This document shows positions 1-5,833 of a stretch of 6,667 nt of DNA, one piece after another. Origin of the DNA: Spirochaetaceae bacterium (GTDB lineage: Bacteria > Spirochaetota > Spirochaetia > DSM-27196 > SKKC01); contig PWGF01000109.1 in assembly GCA_003554375.1 (NCBI GenBank), positions 1 to 6,667 of the forward strand, given 5' to 3'. The notes beneath the pieces are model-generated. The model ran no database searches, was not told where the DNA came from, and worked only from the letters and a program-made list of their open reading frames with translations. The translations under genes were made by a program, and so were the position numbers. The number at the start of each line of letters is the position of its first letter. Position 1 is the stretch's first letter.

Positions 1-2
1 CA

Positions 3-140
3 GTACGTGATATGGGTGAACAGAAACCGTCTGCTAACCCGCAAAGTATTGAAGAGTTTATGAAACAAGAAGGGTCCAAGAAATGGACCAACGAGGAATT
101 GATGAATAAGGTACCGGAATCTCGATCCAAGCGAAAATAG
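3..140 (+). CDS. C-terminal end of an unrecognised phage gene (possibly portal)
   Basis: An open frame enters from the left edge and stops at TAG (138-140), giving 45 residues that begin VRDMGEQKPSANPQ and end ESRSKRK. The tail is hydrophilic and charged, with a basic end, and has no motif I recognise. In many tailed phages the gene just before the scaffold is the portal or a head protease/minor head protein, so a portal C-terminus is a reasonable guess from position alone. The real start lies outside the window. The frame is supported by codon use like the downstream genes and by the clean non-coding leader that follows the stop. The function is not shown by the sequence. Confidence 0.6.
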   Translation, partial: VRDMGEQKPSANPQSIEEFMKQEGSKKWTNEELMNKVPESRSKRK

Positions 141-158
141 CAGAACCCATACAGTGGT

Positions 159-236
159 AGCCGACGGGCTTAAAACGGCAACACCAGAGCCGACGGGCTA
201 TAAACGGAATTTACGGGCGACGGCCCTAAAACGGAA
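159..236 (+). repeat. Three tandem tetraloop hairpins with TAAAACGG tails in the scaffold gene leader
   Basis: Three units of 22 nt start at 159, 188 and 215. Each is a 4-bp stem closing a GACG loop, followed directly by a 10-nt tail. Units 1 and 2 have AGCC-GACG-GGCT; unit 3 has GGGC-GACG-GCCC, so two base pairs changed on both sides while pairing was kept. The tails are TAAAACGG-type (TTAAAACGGC region, ATAAACGGAA, TAAAACGGAA). Spacers are 7 and 5 nt. The array fills most of the 110-nt gap between the upstream stop and the scaffold start, and its last tail abuts the ribosome binding site. Paired changes suggest a selected RNA (or DNA) structure. A translational operator, protein binding array or mRNA processing site are all possible; none is shown. 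Confidence 0.7.
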
Positions 237-241
237 GGCGG
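235..241 (+). promoter_or_regulatory. Imperfect ribosome binding site of the scaffold gene
   Basis: AAGGCGG lies 9 nt before the ATG at 251 and differs at one base from AAGGAGG. Most other genes here have a full GGAGG, GAGGTGA or TAGGAG site, so this one looks weaker. Its first two bases are also the end of the third hairpin-repeat tail, so anything binding that unit would probably interfere with ribosome access. Confidence 0.55.
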
Positions 242-250
242 TATAGGTAA

Positions 251-1126
251 ATGGAGTTTCAGAACCGAGAACATCGAATCGAAGACGAAGGTCCTGTCGA
301 CGTCAACGAAGCCGAAGTAACCGAAGAAACAACATCGGAACCCGATAAAACATCGGAACCGGTTCAGGAAGAAACGTTCAGCGACCCCGAACCGGAACCG
401 GAACAGGATACCGATCCCATGGTCACGGATTCGGACGGTAATCCATTAACACAGTCGCAGTACGATGCTCAGTTACGTCGTCGATTAGAACGTCAGGAAC
501 GTAAACTTGAGAGGGAGAGGAAGAAAAAAATGGAGAAAATGTTCGGTACTTCCGACGAGAACGAAATTGCTAACTATTATCAAGCAGGTCGGGCGGTATC
601 TGAACGTGCAGGTGCTCCACCGCGGACTATCTTGGACCGGTTACGGCAGCAACAATCACAACAGAAACCCGGTCAGCAACAAGGTGTCCCGGCTCCTTCC
701 TCGATGAGTGATAACGAAGTGCTTCGGGAAGTGCGAGAATTACGGGAAACGCTCGAAACGGAACGTGAACGTAACGTTCGACAGAAACAAGAACAAGAGG
801 CACGTGATGAATTCGGTAATTTGTTCGAAGAGAATCGGATGGATATCGAAGAATATGCCGAAGATTACGGACTCTCGTTAACGGACGCGTCTGCTGTCGT
901 ATTACGTCCACATCTAAAGAACCATTATAAGAACCAGACTAAAAAACAACAGCAGACGAAACGTAACCGTGCTGTGGATACCGGATCGGGTTCACCCGGT
1001 AAATCGACACCAACCCCAAGTGAATCATTAACTGCTAGTCAGAAACGTGTGGCACAGAAGATGGGATTATCTCCCACCCAATACTATAACCAGCTCAAAG
1101 AGTTGGGTCAGATTGATGAAAGTTGA
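251..1126 (+). CDS. Capsid scaffold-like protein
   Basis: This 291-residue protein has the build of a phage scaffolding protein, which fills the inside of the procapsid during assembly and then leaves. Residues 1-60 are very acidic and rich in Pro, Glu and Asp (EPEPEPEQD). Residues 70-97 form a highly charged helix (LRRRLERQERKLERERKKK). Residues 132-146 are a Gln-rich linker. Residues 153-190 are predicted coiled coil. Residues 230-258 are a flexible basic and Ser/Thr/Pro stretch. The end (259-285) reads LTASQKRVAQKMGLSPTQYY, a pattern often seen at the C-terminus of scaffold proteins, where capsid binding is known to reside in several phages. The place just before the capsid genes agrees. 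No head protease motif is visible. The start follows an imperfect SD (235-241) and the repeat leader. Its stop overlaps the next gene's SD, suggesting coupling. Confidence 0.75.
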   Translation: MEFQNREHRIEDEGPVDVNEAEVTEETTSEPDKTSEPVQEETFSDPEPEPEQDTDPMVTDSDGNPLTQSQYDAQLRRRLERQERKLERERKKKMEKMFGTSDENEIANYYQAGRAVSERAGAPPRTILDRLRQQQSQQKPGQQQGVPAPSSMSDNEVLREVRELRETLETERERNVRQKQEQEARDEFGNLFEENRMDIEEYAEDYGLSLTDASAVVLRPHLKNHYKNQTKKQQQTKRNRAVDTGSGSPGKSTPTPSESLTASQKRVAQKMGLSPTQYYNQLKELGQIDES

Positions 1127-1137
1127 GGTGACGATAA

Positions 1138-1650
1138 ATGGCTTTTGAATCTGTTCGAAACTTGATCAGTGGTAAACCTCCGGTAGCACCACCGCTATCG
1201 AATTATAAATTGCCGTTAACGGAGTCCGAAGATGCGGTTTCTGGTGCAGCGTATCGATTGAACCGTGTCGGTGCAGGTAACTTCCGACTAACGTTAGCAC
1301 AAGATACCGATAAAGATGCTGCTGCTATTTGTCTGAACGATGTGGATGGTGCGGCAGACGATGGTAGTGATGCCCAGGTATTTGCCCGTGTGGCATGGAT
1401 CACACCGGGTATGGTTTATAAAGTACCGATTACCGATAAAGATGGTACCGCTCTGACAACATTGCACACCGATGTTCAGATTGGTGCCACGTGTAATATT
1501 AACGATACCGGGGACGGCCTCGACGGAGAGACGGATACCAGCTCCGTTGACGGACCTCTGTCCGTTATAGATATCGACGAAGACGAAGAAGTGGCATGGG
1601 TTGTTTTCAACTCCTGTTATCTCAATACTGATCGAGACTTGAGTGCTTAA
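1138..1650 (+). CDS. Small acidic beta-rich protein, likely head decoration protein
   Basis: This 170-residue protein lies between the scaffold and the major capsid gene, the place where lambda-type phages keep their decoration protein (gpD-like). It starts MAFESVRNLISGKPP; a short Pro-rich arm (residues 13-20) is followed by alternating hydrophobic/polar segments typical of beta strands (AAYRLNRVGAGNFRLTL, ARVAWITPGMVYKVPI, VAWVVFNSCYL). It is strongly acidic, with a DIDEDEE cluster near residues 145-151. A TDKD tetrapeptide occurs twice, encoded by a 14-bp direct repeat. There is no signal peptide or membrane segment. SD GAGGTGA (1125-1131) lies 6 nt before the ATG and contains part of the previous stop codon. 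The decoration role rests on size, composition and context; I recognise no specific family. A head fibre or capsid stabilising protein would look similar. Confidence 0.6.
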   Translation: MAFESVRNLISGKPPVAPPLSNYKLPLTESEDAVSGAAYRLNRVGAGNFRLTLAQDTDKDAAAICLNDVDGAADDGSDAQVFARVAWITPGMVYKVPITDKDGTALTTLHTDVQIGATCNINDTGDGLDGETDTSSVDGPLSVIDIDEDEEVAWVVFNSCYLNTDRDLSA

Positions 1651-1677
1651 TTTAAATACCTGTGGAGGTGACGAAGA

Positions 1678-2580
1678 ATGGCTACAGCACGTCTAGAACA
1701 TTTTGGATCCCTATTGTATCCAGGATTACGCGAAATATTTATCGATAAATATAACGAATATCCATCTTTGATCCCGAAGCTATTCAACGTACTATCAACC
1801 GATAAACACCAAGAAGAAGATCAATCGATCGGTTCCTTTGGTGATTTTGAGGAATTTTCGGGTACTGTTAATTATCAGCGTATGTACGAGCAGTATTCTG
1901 CAATTTATAAATTCCCTGAATATACCAATGGGTTCCAAATCGAACGGATCCTATACGACGATGATATGTACAGTATTATCAATAAACGTCCGCAAGGGCT
2001 TGCGATATCCGCGCAACGTACCCGGGAGAAGCATGGGACGGCGATCTTTAATAATGCGTTCGATAGTGATTATCCCGGACCGGATGGAAAAGCCCTATGT
2101 GCGACTGACCATCCGACGATGACGCCAGGTGGACCGACGGCGCGTAGTAATATGGATACATTGGAATTGAACCACGAGAACCTTATGACAGTTGTTAACC
2201 GGATGCGACAAACAAAAGATGACCGTGGTGAAATATTCCCGGTTATCCCGACAACACTTATGGTTTCGGTTAATAACCATGAGCTGGGCTGGAAATTGAT
2301 CGCAGCTGAACATCAGATTCAGCAATCCGATGAAAATCCCAATATTCACCAAGGTCGCTATCGGTTGATTACCAACCCGTATCTAGAAGACGATGATGCA
2401 TGGTTCGTTATGGATGACCAGTATCGTCAAATGTTCCTTAACTGGTTCGATCGTACGCCGCTCGAATTCAGTATGGAGGAAGATTTCGATACGTTCGTCT
2501 CCAAGTTCCGTGCGTATATGCGTTACGATGCTGGTTGGAGTGACTGGTTCTGGATTTATGGGTGCAACCCGAACGCGTAA
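1678..2580 (+). CDS. Major capsid protein, Mu gpT-like (HK97 fold)
   Basis: This 300-residue protein is the likely shell subunit. It fits the Mu gpT-like major head family: an N-terminal helix with LREIFIDKYNEYPSLIPKLF (residues 17-36), a segment with FQIERILYDDDMY (86-98) leading into a long helix (QGLAISAQRTREKHGTAIFN, 106-125), then KALCATDHP (138-146), which matches the family's G..L....HP signature. Next come LNHENLMTVVNRMRQTKDDRGE (164-185), P..LMVSVNN (191-200), and near the end the NWFDRTPLEF...DFDTFVSKFRAYMRYDAGWSDW segment (255-290) ending at GCNPNA. There is no long N-terminal delta domain, in keeping with a separate scaffold gene. SD GGAGGTGA (1664-1671) lies 6 nt before the ATG, the strongest site in the window, as expected for the most abundant virion protein. 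A terminator-like structure follows it. Confidence 0.85.
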   Translation: MATARLEHFGSLLYPGLREIFIDKYNEYPSLIPKLFNVLSTDKHQEEDQSIGSFGDFEEFSGTVNYQRMYEQYSAIYKFPEYTNGFQIERILYDDDMYSIINKRPQGLAISAQRTREKHGTAIFNNAFDSDYPGPDGKALCATDHPTMTPGGPTARSNMDTLELNHENLMTVVNRMRQTKDDRGEIFPVIPTTLMVSVNNHELGWKLIAAEHQIQQSDENPNIHQGRYRLITNPYLEDDDAWFVMDDQYRQMFLNWFDRTPLEFSMEEDFDTFVSKFRAYMRYDAGWSDWFWIYGCNPNA

Positions 2581-2592
2581 CGGATAGTTAAT

Positions 2593-2643
2593 TAGGCGGG
2601 ATACCCGTTAGGGTAGCTGTCCTCCGGCTGTCCCGCCTATTTT
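2593..2643 (+). terminator. Branched terminator-like hairpin after the capsid gene
   Basis: A 9-bp outer stem (TAGGCGGGA 2593-2601 with TCCCGCCTA 2631-2639) encloses a 5-bp hairpin (TACCC-GTTA-GGGTA, 2602-2615) and a second short arm around GCTGTCCTCCGGCTG (2616-2630), making a three-way junction. It is followed by TTTTG, a short T run, so termination would be partial at best. It fills most of the 77-nt gap before the next gene. Partial termination or RNase processing to keep capsid mRNA more abundant than downstream mRNA is the simplest reading. The inner CCTCC (2621-2625) can also pair with the GGAGG of the next SD (2646-2650). Confidence 0.6.
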
Positions 2644-2657
2644 GAGGAGGCAAAAAG

Positions 2658-3236
2658 ATGGATAACGAATATGGTATGCATATTAATAAAGCACTTTCGG
2701 CAAACGGATTTGGGATCGGGACCGAAGGGAACGAGACCACAGTCGTTGATGATTCCGGTAATCTCTATCATAAAGGTGTCCAGCTTGATTTAGACCCTGC
2801 CGAAGTAAACGCGAAACGACTTGCCACGATCAGTATGTCCCCGTCCGATTTTAGTGATGATGATGAAGTCGAGACTGGTTTTACCCTGCCTGAGGGTGCA
2901 ATCGTAACCAATGTATTCTTAAACGTTGGGACCGAAGAAGAAACCCAATCAACCAAGACAGTAGATATTGGTACCCTATCGACCGATGATGGTGATGCCG
3001 ACGGGTTCTTAGCTGCGGTAAGCGTGGGGGCAACCGGGTTGGTTAAAGGTACATTGGATAATGACGGCCAAACACTCGGTGCGTTGCTATACGTAGACGA
3101 GGATGGAGCCGGTACTTTGGTACCTGAACCGGATATTGCTTCGGGTGAGAAAATGGTTACTGTTACCGCTGGTGATGCGTCCGGTCTTGATGAAGCTGAG
3201 TTCGATATTATTATCGAGTATATCGAGGTGACCTAA
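2658..3236 (+). CDS. Acidic beta-rich virion protein (decoration or head fibre candidate)
   Basis: This is a 192-residue soluble protein with no signal peptide. The first 45 residues (ending GNLYHKGVQLDLDP) resemble the short N-terminal anchors found on phage surface and fibre proteins. Residues 54-192 look like a beta sandwich: ATISMSPSDF (56-65), GFTLPEGAIVTNVFLNVG (74-91), KTVDIGTLSTDDGDADGFLAAVSV (100-123) and FDIIIEYIEVT at the end. The TLPEGAIVT..FL.V and VDIGT...DADGFL..VSV patterns recall small structural proteins of other tailed phages, from general familiarity and not from a search. It is rich in Asp and Glu (SDDDEVE; DEDGAG). SD GAGGAGG (2644-2650) is 7 nt before the ATG and follows the terminator-like hairpin. 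It runs without a gap into the next gene, so the two are probably made together. Confidence 0.6.
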   Translation: MDNEYGMHINKALSANGFGIGTEGNETTVVDDSGNLYHKGVQLDLDPAEVNAKRLATISMSPSDFSDDDEVETGFTLPEGAIVTNVFLNVGTEEETQSTKTVDIGTLSTDDGDADGFLAAVSVGATGLVKGTLDNDGQTLGALLYVDEDGAGTLVPEPDIASGEKMVTVTAGDASGLDEAEFDIIIEYIEVT

Positions 3237-3656
3237 ATGGCGCTTTATAAAGATTACGGATATACCCTGGTAGAACAGGGTATATCCGTTGAAGATGATA
3301 CCGATGATTTTTATACACGAATAATACCGATCCAAGGGTATACGCGATTATTGGTCACCTACGATATTACGGTTGCTTTCACTGGTGGGTCTTCACCGGG
3401 TCTTGAATTTACTATCGAAGGGAACGTATCCGGTGATTCGGAAAATCCCGAGTGGGTTGAGCTAACAACACTTGTGACCACGGATAATGGATATGAATCC
3501 GCAGCACCTTCCGATCCCACAATCACCAGTACCGGTAAAGATTATAAATATTATTCCGGTCTGGTCGGGACCGATATCCGGATCAAGGTATCGGTCAGTG
3601 GCTCACCCACAGGTGGAACAGCAACAATCGATAATATTCATCTGCTAGGTAAATAA
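3237..3656 (+). CDS. Small beta-sandwich-like phage protein, function unknown
   Basis: The 139-residue product begins MALYKDYGYTLVEQ and is built of likely beta strands: TRLLVTYDITVAFTGG (36-51), PGLEFTIEGNVSG (54-66), YKYYSGLVGTDIRIKVSVSG (102-121) and ATIDNIHLLGK at the end. No signal peptide, membrane segment or catalytic motif is visible. The shape suggests a virion surface or decoration protein, or a small carbohydrate-binding-like fold, but I recognise no family. The ATG follows the TAA of the previous gene with no spacer, and its SD GAGGTGA (3225-3231) lies inside that gene, so translation is probably coupled. Codons 7-18 contain a perfect 14-bp inverted repeat, described separately, that could fold in the mRNA close to the start. 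Confidence 0.55.
   Translation: MALYKDYGYTLVEQGISVEDDTDDFYTRIIPIQGYTRLLVTYDITVAFTGGSSPGLEFTIEGNVSGDSENPEWVELTTLVTTDNGYESAAPSDPTITSTGKDYKYYSGLVGTDIRIKVSVSGSPTGGTATIDNIHLLGK
3256..3289 (+). repeat. Perfect 14-bp inverted repeat inside the start of the 3237 gene
   Basis: ACGGATATACCCTG (3256-3269) and CAGGGTATATCCGT (3276-3289) are exact reverse complements separated by the 6-nt loop GTAGAA. The left arm starts 19 nt after the first base of the ATG. Because it is in frame, both strands read GYTL...QGISV across it. There is no T run after it, so it is not a standard terminator. It could be an mRNA hairpin affecting translation or stability, or a protein-binding dyad. The evidence for the structure is direct; the role is unknown. 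Confidence 0.75.
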
Positions 3657-3671
3657 CGATCGGAGGTACTA

Positions 3672-4046
3672 ATGCCGGATAAGTCGAATCATGTTGATAG
3701 TAATCAGGACAAAATGCCATCACTAGATACATCCGGTGATCTCGCTAGGGTCCGTGAGTTATATGATACCGAACGACGTTTAGCTCAAAGTATTAGTGAA
3801 TTGACGATTACGCTAGGACGATTCGAACGCGAGATAAGCGAAGTCAGATCATATATGAGAAGTTATAACAACTTACGATCCGAAGTAAATAAAGCGCTCG
3901 AAGTATCACTGGAAGCCTGTCGTAAATTGGAATATATCGAGAAAAAAGATACTTGGTGGGATGACGTAAGAGAAAGTATTGGTTGGGTTATTGGTTTCGG
4001 CGCAACATTATTATTGATAATGGAACGGATGGGATACCTCGGGTGA
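3672..4046 (+). CDS. Coiled-coil protein with C-terminal membrane helix (XhlA-like layout)
   Basis: This 124-residue protein has a polar N-terminus (1-21), a long coiled-coil region (about 22-92, e.g. LARVRELYDTERRLAQSI and FEREISEVRSYM), a Trp-rich amphipathic junction (TWWDDVRESIGW, 94-105), and one membrane helix (about 102-118, IGWVIGFGATLLLIMERM) ending just six residues before the C-terminus. A coiled coil with a C-terminal membrane anchor is the layout of XhlA, the lysis-associated membrane protein encoded before the holin and amidase genes in Bacillus prophage PBSX; the next two genes here are a small membrane protein and an amidase, in the same order. I infer a role in lysis, on the inner membrane with the coiled coil in the cytoplasm. 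SD GGAGGT (3662-3667) is 4 nt from the ATG. The stop overlaps the next start. Confidence 0.6.
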   Translation: MPDKSNHVDSNQDKMPSLDTSGDLARVRELYDTERRLAQSISELTITLGRFEREISEVRSYMRSYNNLRSEVNKALEVSLEACRKLEYIEKKDTWWDDVRESIGWVIGFGATLLLIMERMGYLG

Positions 4047-4297
4047 AAGAATATGGGTTTCGTTACCGTATTAAAATTCAATTCCAAGATGTGCTTGCAT
4101 TAATGGTTGTCATGCCGTTTCTGGGTTTAACTGTACTGGCTTTTTTAGGGGAGAAAGATACCGAGATATTACGTATTTATTCTCCCCTTATCCTTACGAT
4201 CTTAGGTGGCTATTTTGGACAAGGTGCTATACGCCAGTGGGGTGAATCACGTCCACACGAAATTACACCATCGAAACCGACAGAAAAGCAGATTTAG
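4043..4297 (+). CDS. Small two-helix membrane protein, holin candidate
   Basis: I chose the GTG at 4043, overlapping the previous TGA as GTGA, giving 84 residues (start VKEYGFRYRIKIQF). A longer version from ATG 3983 would put 20 extra residues over the previous gene and is less likely. No good SD precedes the GTG, which suggests translation by ribosomes ending the upstream gene. Two hydrophobic helices are seen: about residues 17-36 (VLALMVVMPFLGLTVLAFLG) and about 46-60 (YSPLILTILGGYFGQ), then a polar tail RPHEITPSKPTEKQI. A basic N-terminus, two helices and a charged tail fit a holin or antiholin. Its place between the XhlA-like gene and the endolysin matches xhlB of PBSX. I recognise no specific holin family, so the role is inferred from size, topology and position. 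Confidence 0.6.
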   Translation: MKEYGFRYRIKIQFQDVLALMVVMPFLGLTVLAFLGEKDTEILRIYSPLILTILGGYFGQGAIRQWGESRPHEITPSKPTEKQI

Positions 4298-4308
4298 GAG
4301 TTGATCGG

Positions 4309-5631
4309 ATGTATAAATCAGTTCCCTTAGCCAATATATTTTTTGACCATAATCCCTGGCATAGAGTGTCAGAATTTGTAAACAAAACTTCTGCTGATGG
4401 TGGAATTAACGCTGGATTTTTTCGACGTGGTCGGAATCATCCGGATGATTCCAAAGTCCTAGGGATGGTGATTATCGATGGTGAACGTGGTGAAGGTGGT
4501 TGGTGGGATCCTTCGGCCTTTTGGCACGGTATTTTAAAAGCAAAAAATGAGCCTCCTAAAATAATGGTAAGTCCCGAATCCTATTATAACTTTTATCATA
4601 TCAGTGATATTGAATGGGCAATTAGTATGGGCCCTATCGTTCTACAGGATGCCCATGTGGAAGTATTGTCGGGTACCCTATTTCCCGGAGTAAATCCAAC
4701 AGCCCGTACCCAACGTGTTGGGTTTGGGATTGCCAATGATACTGCTATTTTTGCATATCTTGAGTCCGCAACTGCTAAAGAGATGGGTCAATATTTAAAA
4801 GATGTGGGTGCTGTGGATGGCATCCTTGCTGATGGTGGTAGCAGCGCTTCTTATATTGAAGGTTCAAAACATCGAGGGACACAACTTGTTCCTAATGCAA
4901 TTCTTTGGTGTGACGATGATACCGGTAATGGTAATAATAACGGTCCGGATAACTTCGATATTATTCAGGATTTTATTCCGATCGGTCGGAAGAACCGTCC
5001 CGGTTTATTTATGATGCCGCAATGGGTAACCATACATGATACCGGAAATCGAAATCCCGGTGCGGGTGCGATTGCACATGGTAACTATTTAAAGACAGAT
5101 GCTGCTGCCAATGCACCGGTTAGCTGGCATTTTACTGTGGACGATTCTGTTGTTGTTCAACATCTTCCGCTCGATGAAGTCGGATGGCACGCTGGTGATG
5201 GGTACGGTGGAAAAGGTAATCGTGAATCGATTGGTATCGAGATTGCGATGAACCAAGATGGTGATCGTGCTCAAGCAGAAGAAAATGCTGCAAAGTTATG
5301 TTCTTATTTATTAGACACAGTTGATAGTTTGTTACCGTTCCCGGAATCATTGACACAACATTTTGATTGGTCAAAGAAAAATTGCCCGCAATATCTACGA
5401 TCGGGTGTTGTTAATACATGGGAGGAATTTTTACAGATGATTGATTCCGATAAAACAAAAGTTGATTGGCGACTGGAAGGTATTGATTATTTTGATCGCC
5501 TCGCCATGTTAAACAGCCCGGAAGAATGGGCTGATAAAGCACTTGCTGATGAACCGATGCCGGTATGGGCGTCGTTTATTATGCTAAAACGAATCCATAA
5601 GGATGTATTGAATCGGTTAGGAGCTGACTGA
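4309..5631 (+). CDS. Endolysin: NAGPA-like phosphodiester glycosidase fused to N-acetylmuramoyl-L-alanine amidase
   Basis: The 440-residue protein has two enzyme-like parts. Residues about 25-200 match the phosphodiester glycosidase (NAGPA) family: INAGFF (33-38), MGPIVLQ (107-113), RTQRVGFGIA (133-142) and ADGGSSASY (174-182). A polar Asp/Asn/Gly linker (202-215) follows. Residues about 235-365 are an Amidase_2 domain of CwlA/XlyA type: VTIHDTG (240-246), VSWHFTVDD (271-279), QHLPLDEVGWHAGDG (284-298), SIGIEI (307-312), TQHFDWSKKNCP (349-360). By comparison with T7 lysozyme, H243, H351 and C359 would bind zinc; this part would cut between N-acetylmuramic acid and L-alanine. Residues 385-440 form a small helical C-terminal part of unknown role, perhaps wall binding. 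No signal peptide, so holins are needed for release. SD TAGGAG (4295-4300) shares the previous stop. The amidase call is firm; the N-terminal substrate is unknown. Confidence 0.88.
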   Translation: MYKSVPLANIFFDHNPWHRVSEFVNKTSADGGINAGFFRRGRNHPDDSKVLGMVIIDGERGEGGWWDPSAFWHGILKAKNEPPKIMVSPESYYNFYHISDIEWAISMGPIVLQDAHVEVLSGTLFPGVNPTARTQRVGFGIANDTAIFAYLESATAKEMGQYLKDVGAVDGILADGGSSASYIEGSKHRGTQLVPNAILWCDDDTGNGNNNGPDNFDIIQDFIPIGRKNRPGLFMMPQWVTIHDTGNRNPGAGAIAHGNYLKTDAAANAPVSWHFTVDDSVVVQHLPLDEVGWHAGDGYGGKGNRESIGIEIAMNQDGDRAQAEENAAKLCSYLLDTVDSLLPFPESLTQHFDWSKKNCPQYLRSGVVNTWEEFLQMIDSDKTKVDWRLEGIDYFDRLAMLNSPEEWADKALADEPMPVWASFIMLKRIHKDVLNRLGAD

Positions 5632-5632
5632 T

Positions 5633-5830
5633 ATGGAAACTCGAAAGCATTGGTTATTGAGCCGTAAGTTTTGGATCGCATCTGCAACAGCGCTTGTTCT
5701 AATTTTACAAGATACATTGGGAATCGAGTTAGATCCAGAGAATTTAGTAGCTGTTATTCTTCCTGTGGTTGCCTATATCTTAGGTGAAAGCTATATTGAC
5801 GCTAGATCGGCTGGCAAAAAGGAGGACTAG
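5633..5830 (+). CDS. Small holin-like membrane protein
   Basis: This is a 65-residue protein beginning METRKHWLLSRKFW. A first hydrophobic helix (about residues 13-28, FWIASATALVLILQDT) and a second (about 38-50, LVAVILPVVAYIL) are separated by a short loop GIELDPEN, and the end is charged (GESYIDARSAGKKED). The SRKFW...LG..LDPE...YILGE..D pattern recalls small holin-like proteins of Firmicute phages, from general familiarity and not from a search. The ATG is one base after the endolysin stop, with SD TAGGAG (5618-5623) inside the endolysin gene, so the two are coupled. The pairing right after an endolysin supports a lysis role, either as holin or as antiholin to the 4043 product. Which of the two makes the lethal hole cannot be told. 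Confidence 0.7.
   Translation: METRKHWLLSRKFWIASATALVLILQDTLGIELDPENLVAVILPVVAYILGESYIDARSAGKKED
5821..5826 (+). promoter_or_regulatory. Ribosome binding site that sets the GTG start at 5834
   Basis: GGAGGA lies 7 nt before the GTG at 5834 and overlaps the last codons of the 5633 gene. It is the reason for choosing the GTG start; no in-frame ATG occurs until far into the gene. Confidence 0.75.
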
Positions 5831-5833
5831 ATC

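Noticed and set aside
199..204. TATAAA in the second repeat as a -10 promoter element
   Set aside because: No acceptable -35 box is found about 17 nt upstream (the region reads CGGCAA), and the sequence is explained by the repeat tail.
159..236. The three hairpin units as a CRISPR array
   Set aside because: The units are 22 nt with 5-7 nt spacers, far too short for CRISPR spacers, and the stems vary by paired change.
507..707. A run of seven A (524-530) with an alternative + frame of 66 codons, possible programmed frameshift
   Set aside because: The A run is not in the phase of a standard -1 slippery heptamer, the main frame stays open with sensible scaffold features, and the alternative product looks like noise.
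627..911. 94-codon open frame on the - strand
   Set aside because: It lies fully opposite the scaffold-like gene, has no upstream SD, and its product has no recognisable character; it is a shadow of the + strand gene.
3087..3335. 82-codon - strand open frame across the 14-bp inverted repeat
   Set aside because: It exists because the palindrome is in frame on both strands; no SD or family features support it.
3983..4042. Upstream ATG extension of the small membrane protein starting at 4043
   Set aside because: It would overlap the end of the coiled-coil gene by over 60 nt, has no SD, and adds polar residues; the GTGA overlap at 4043 is more plausible.
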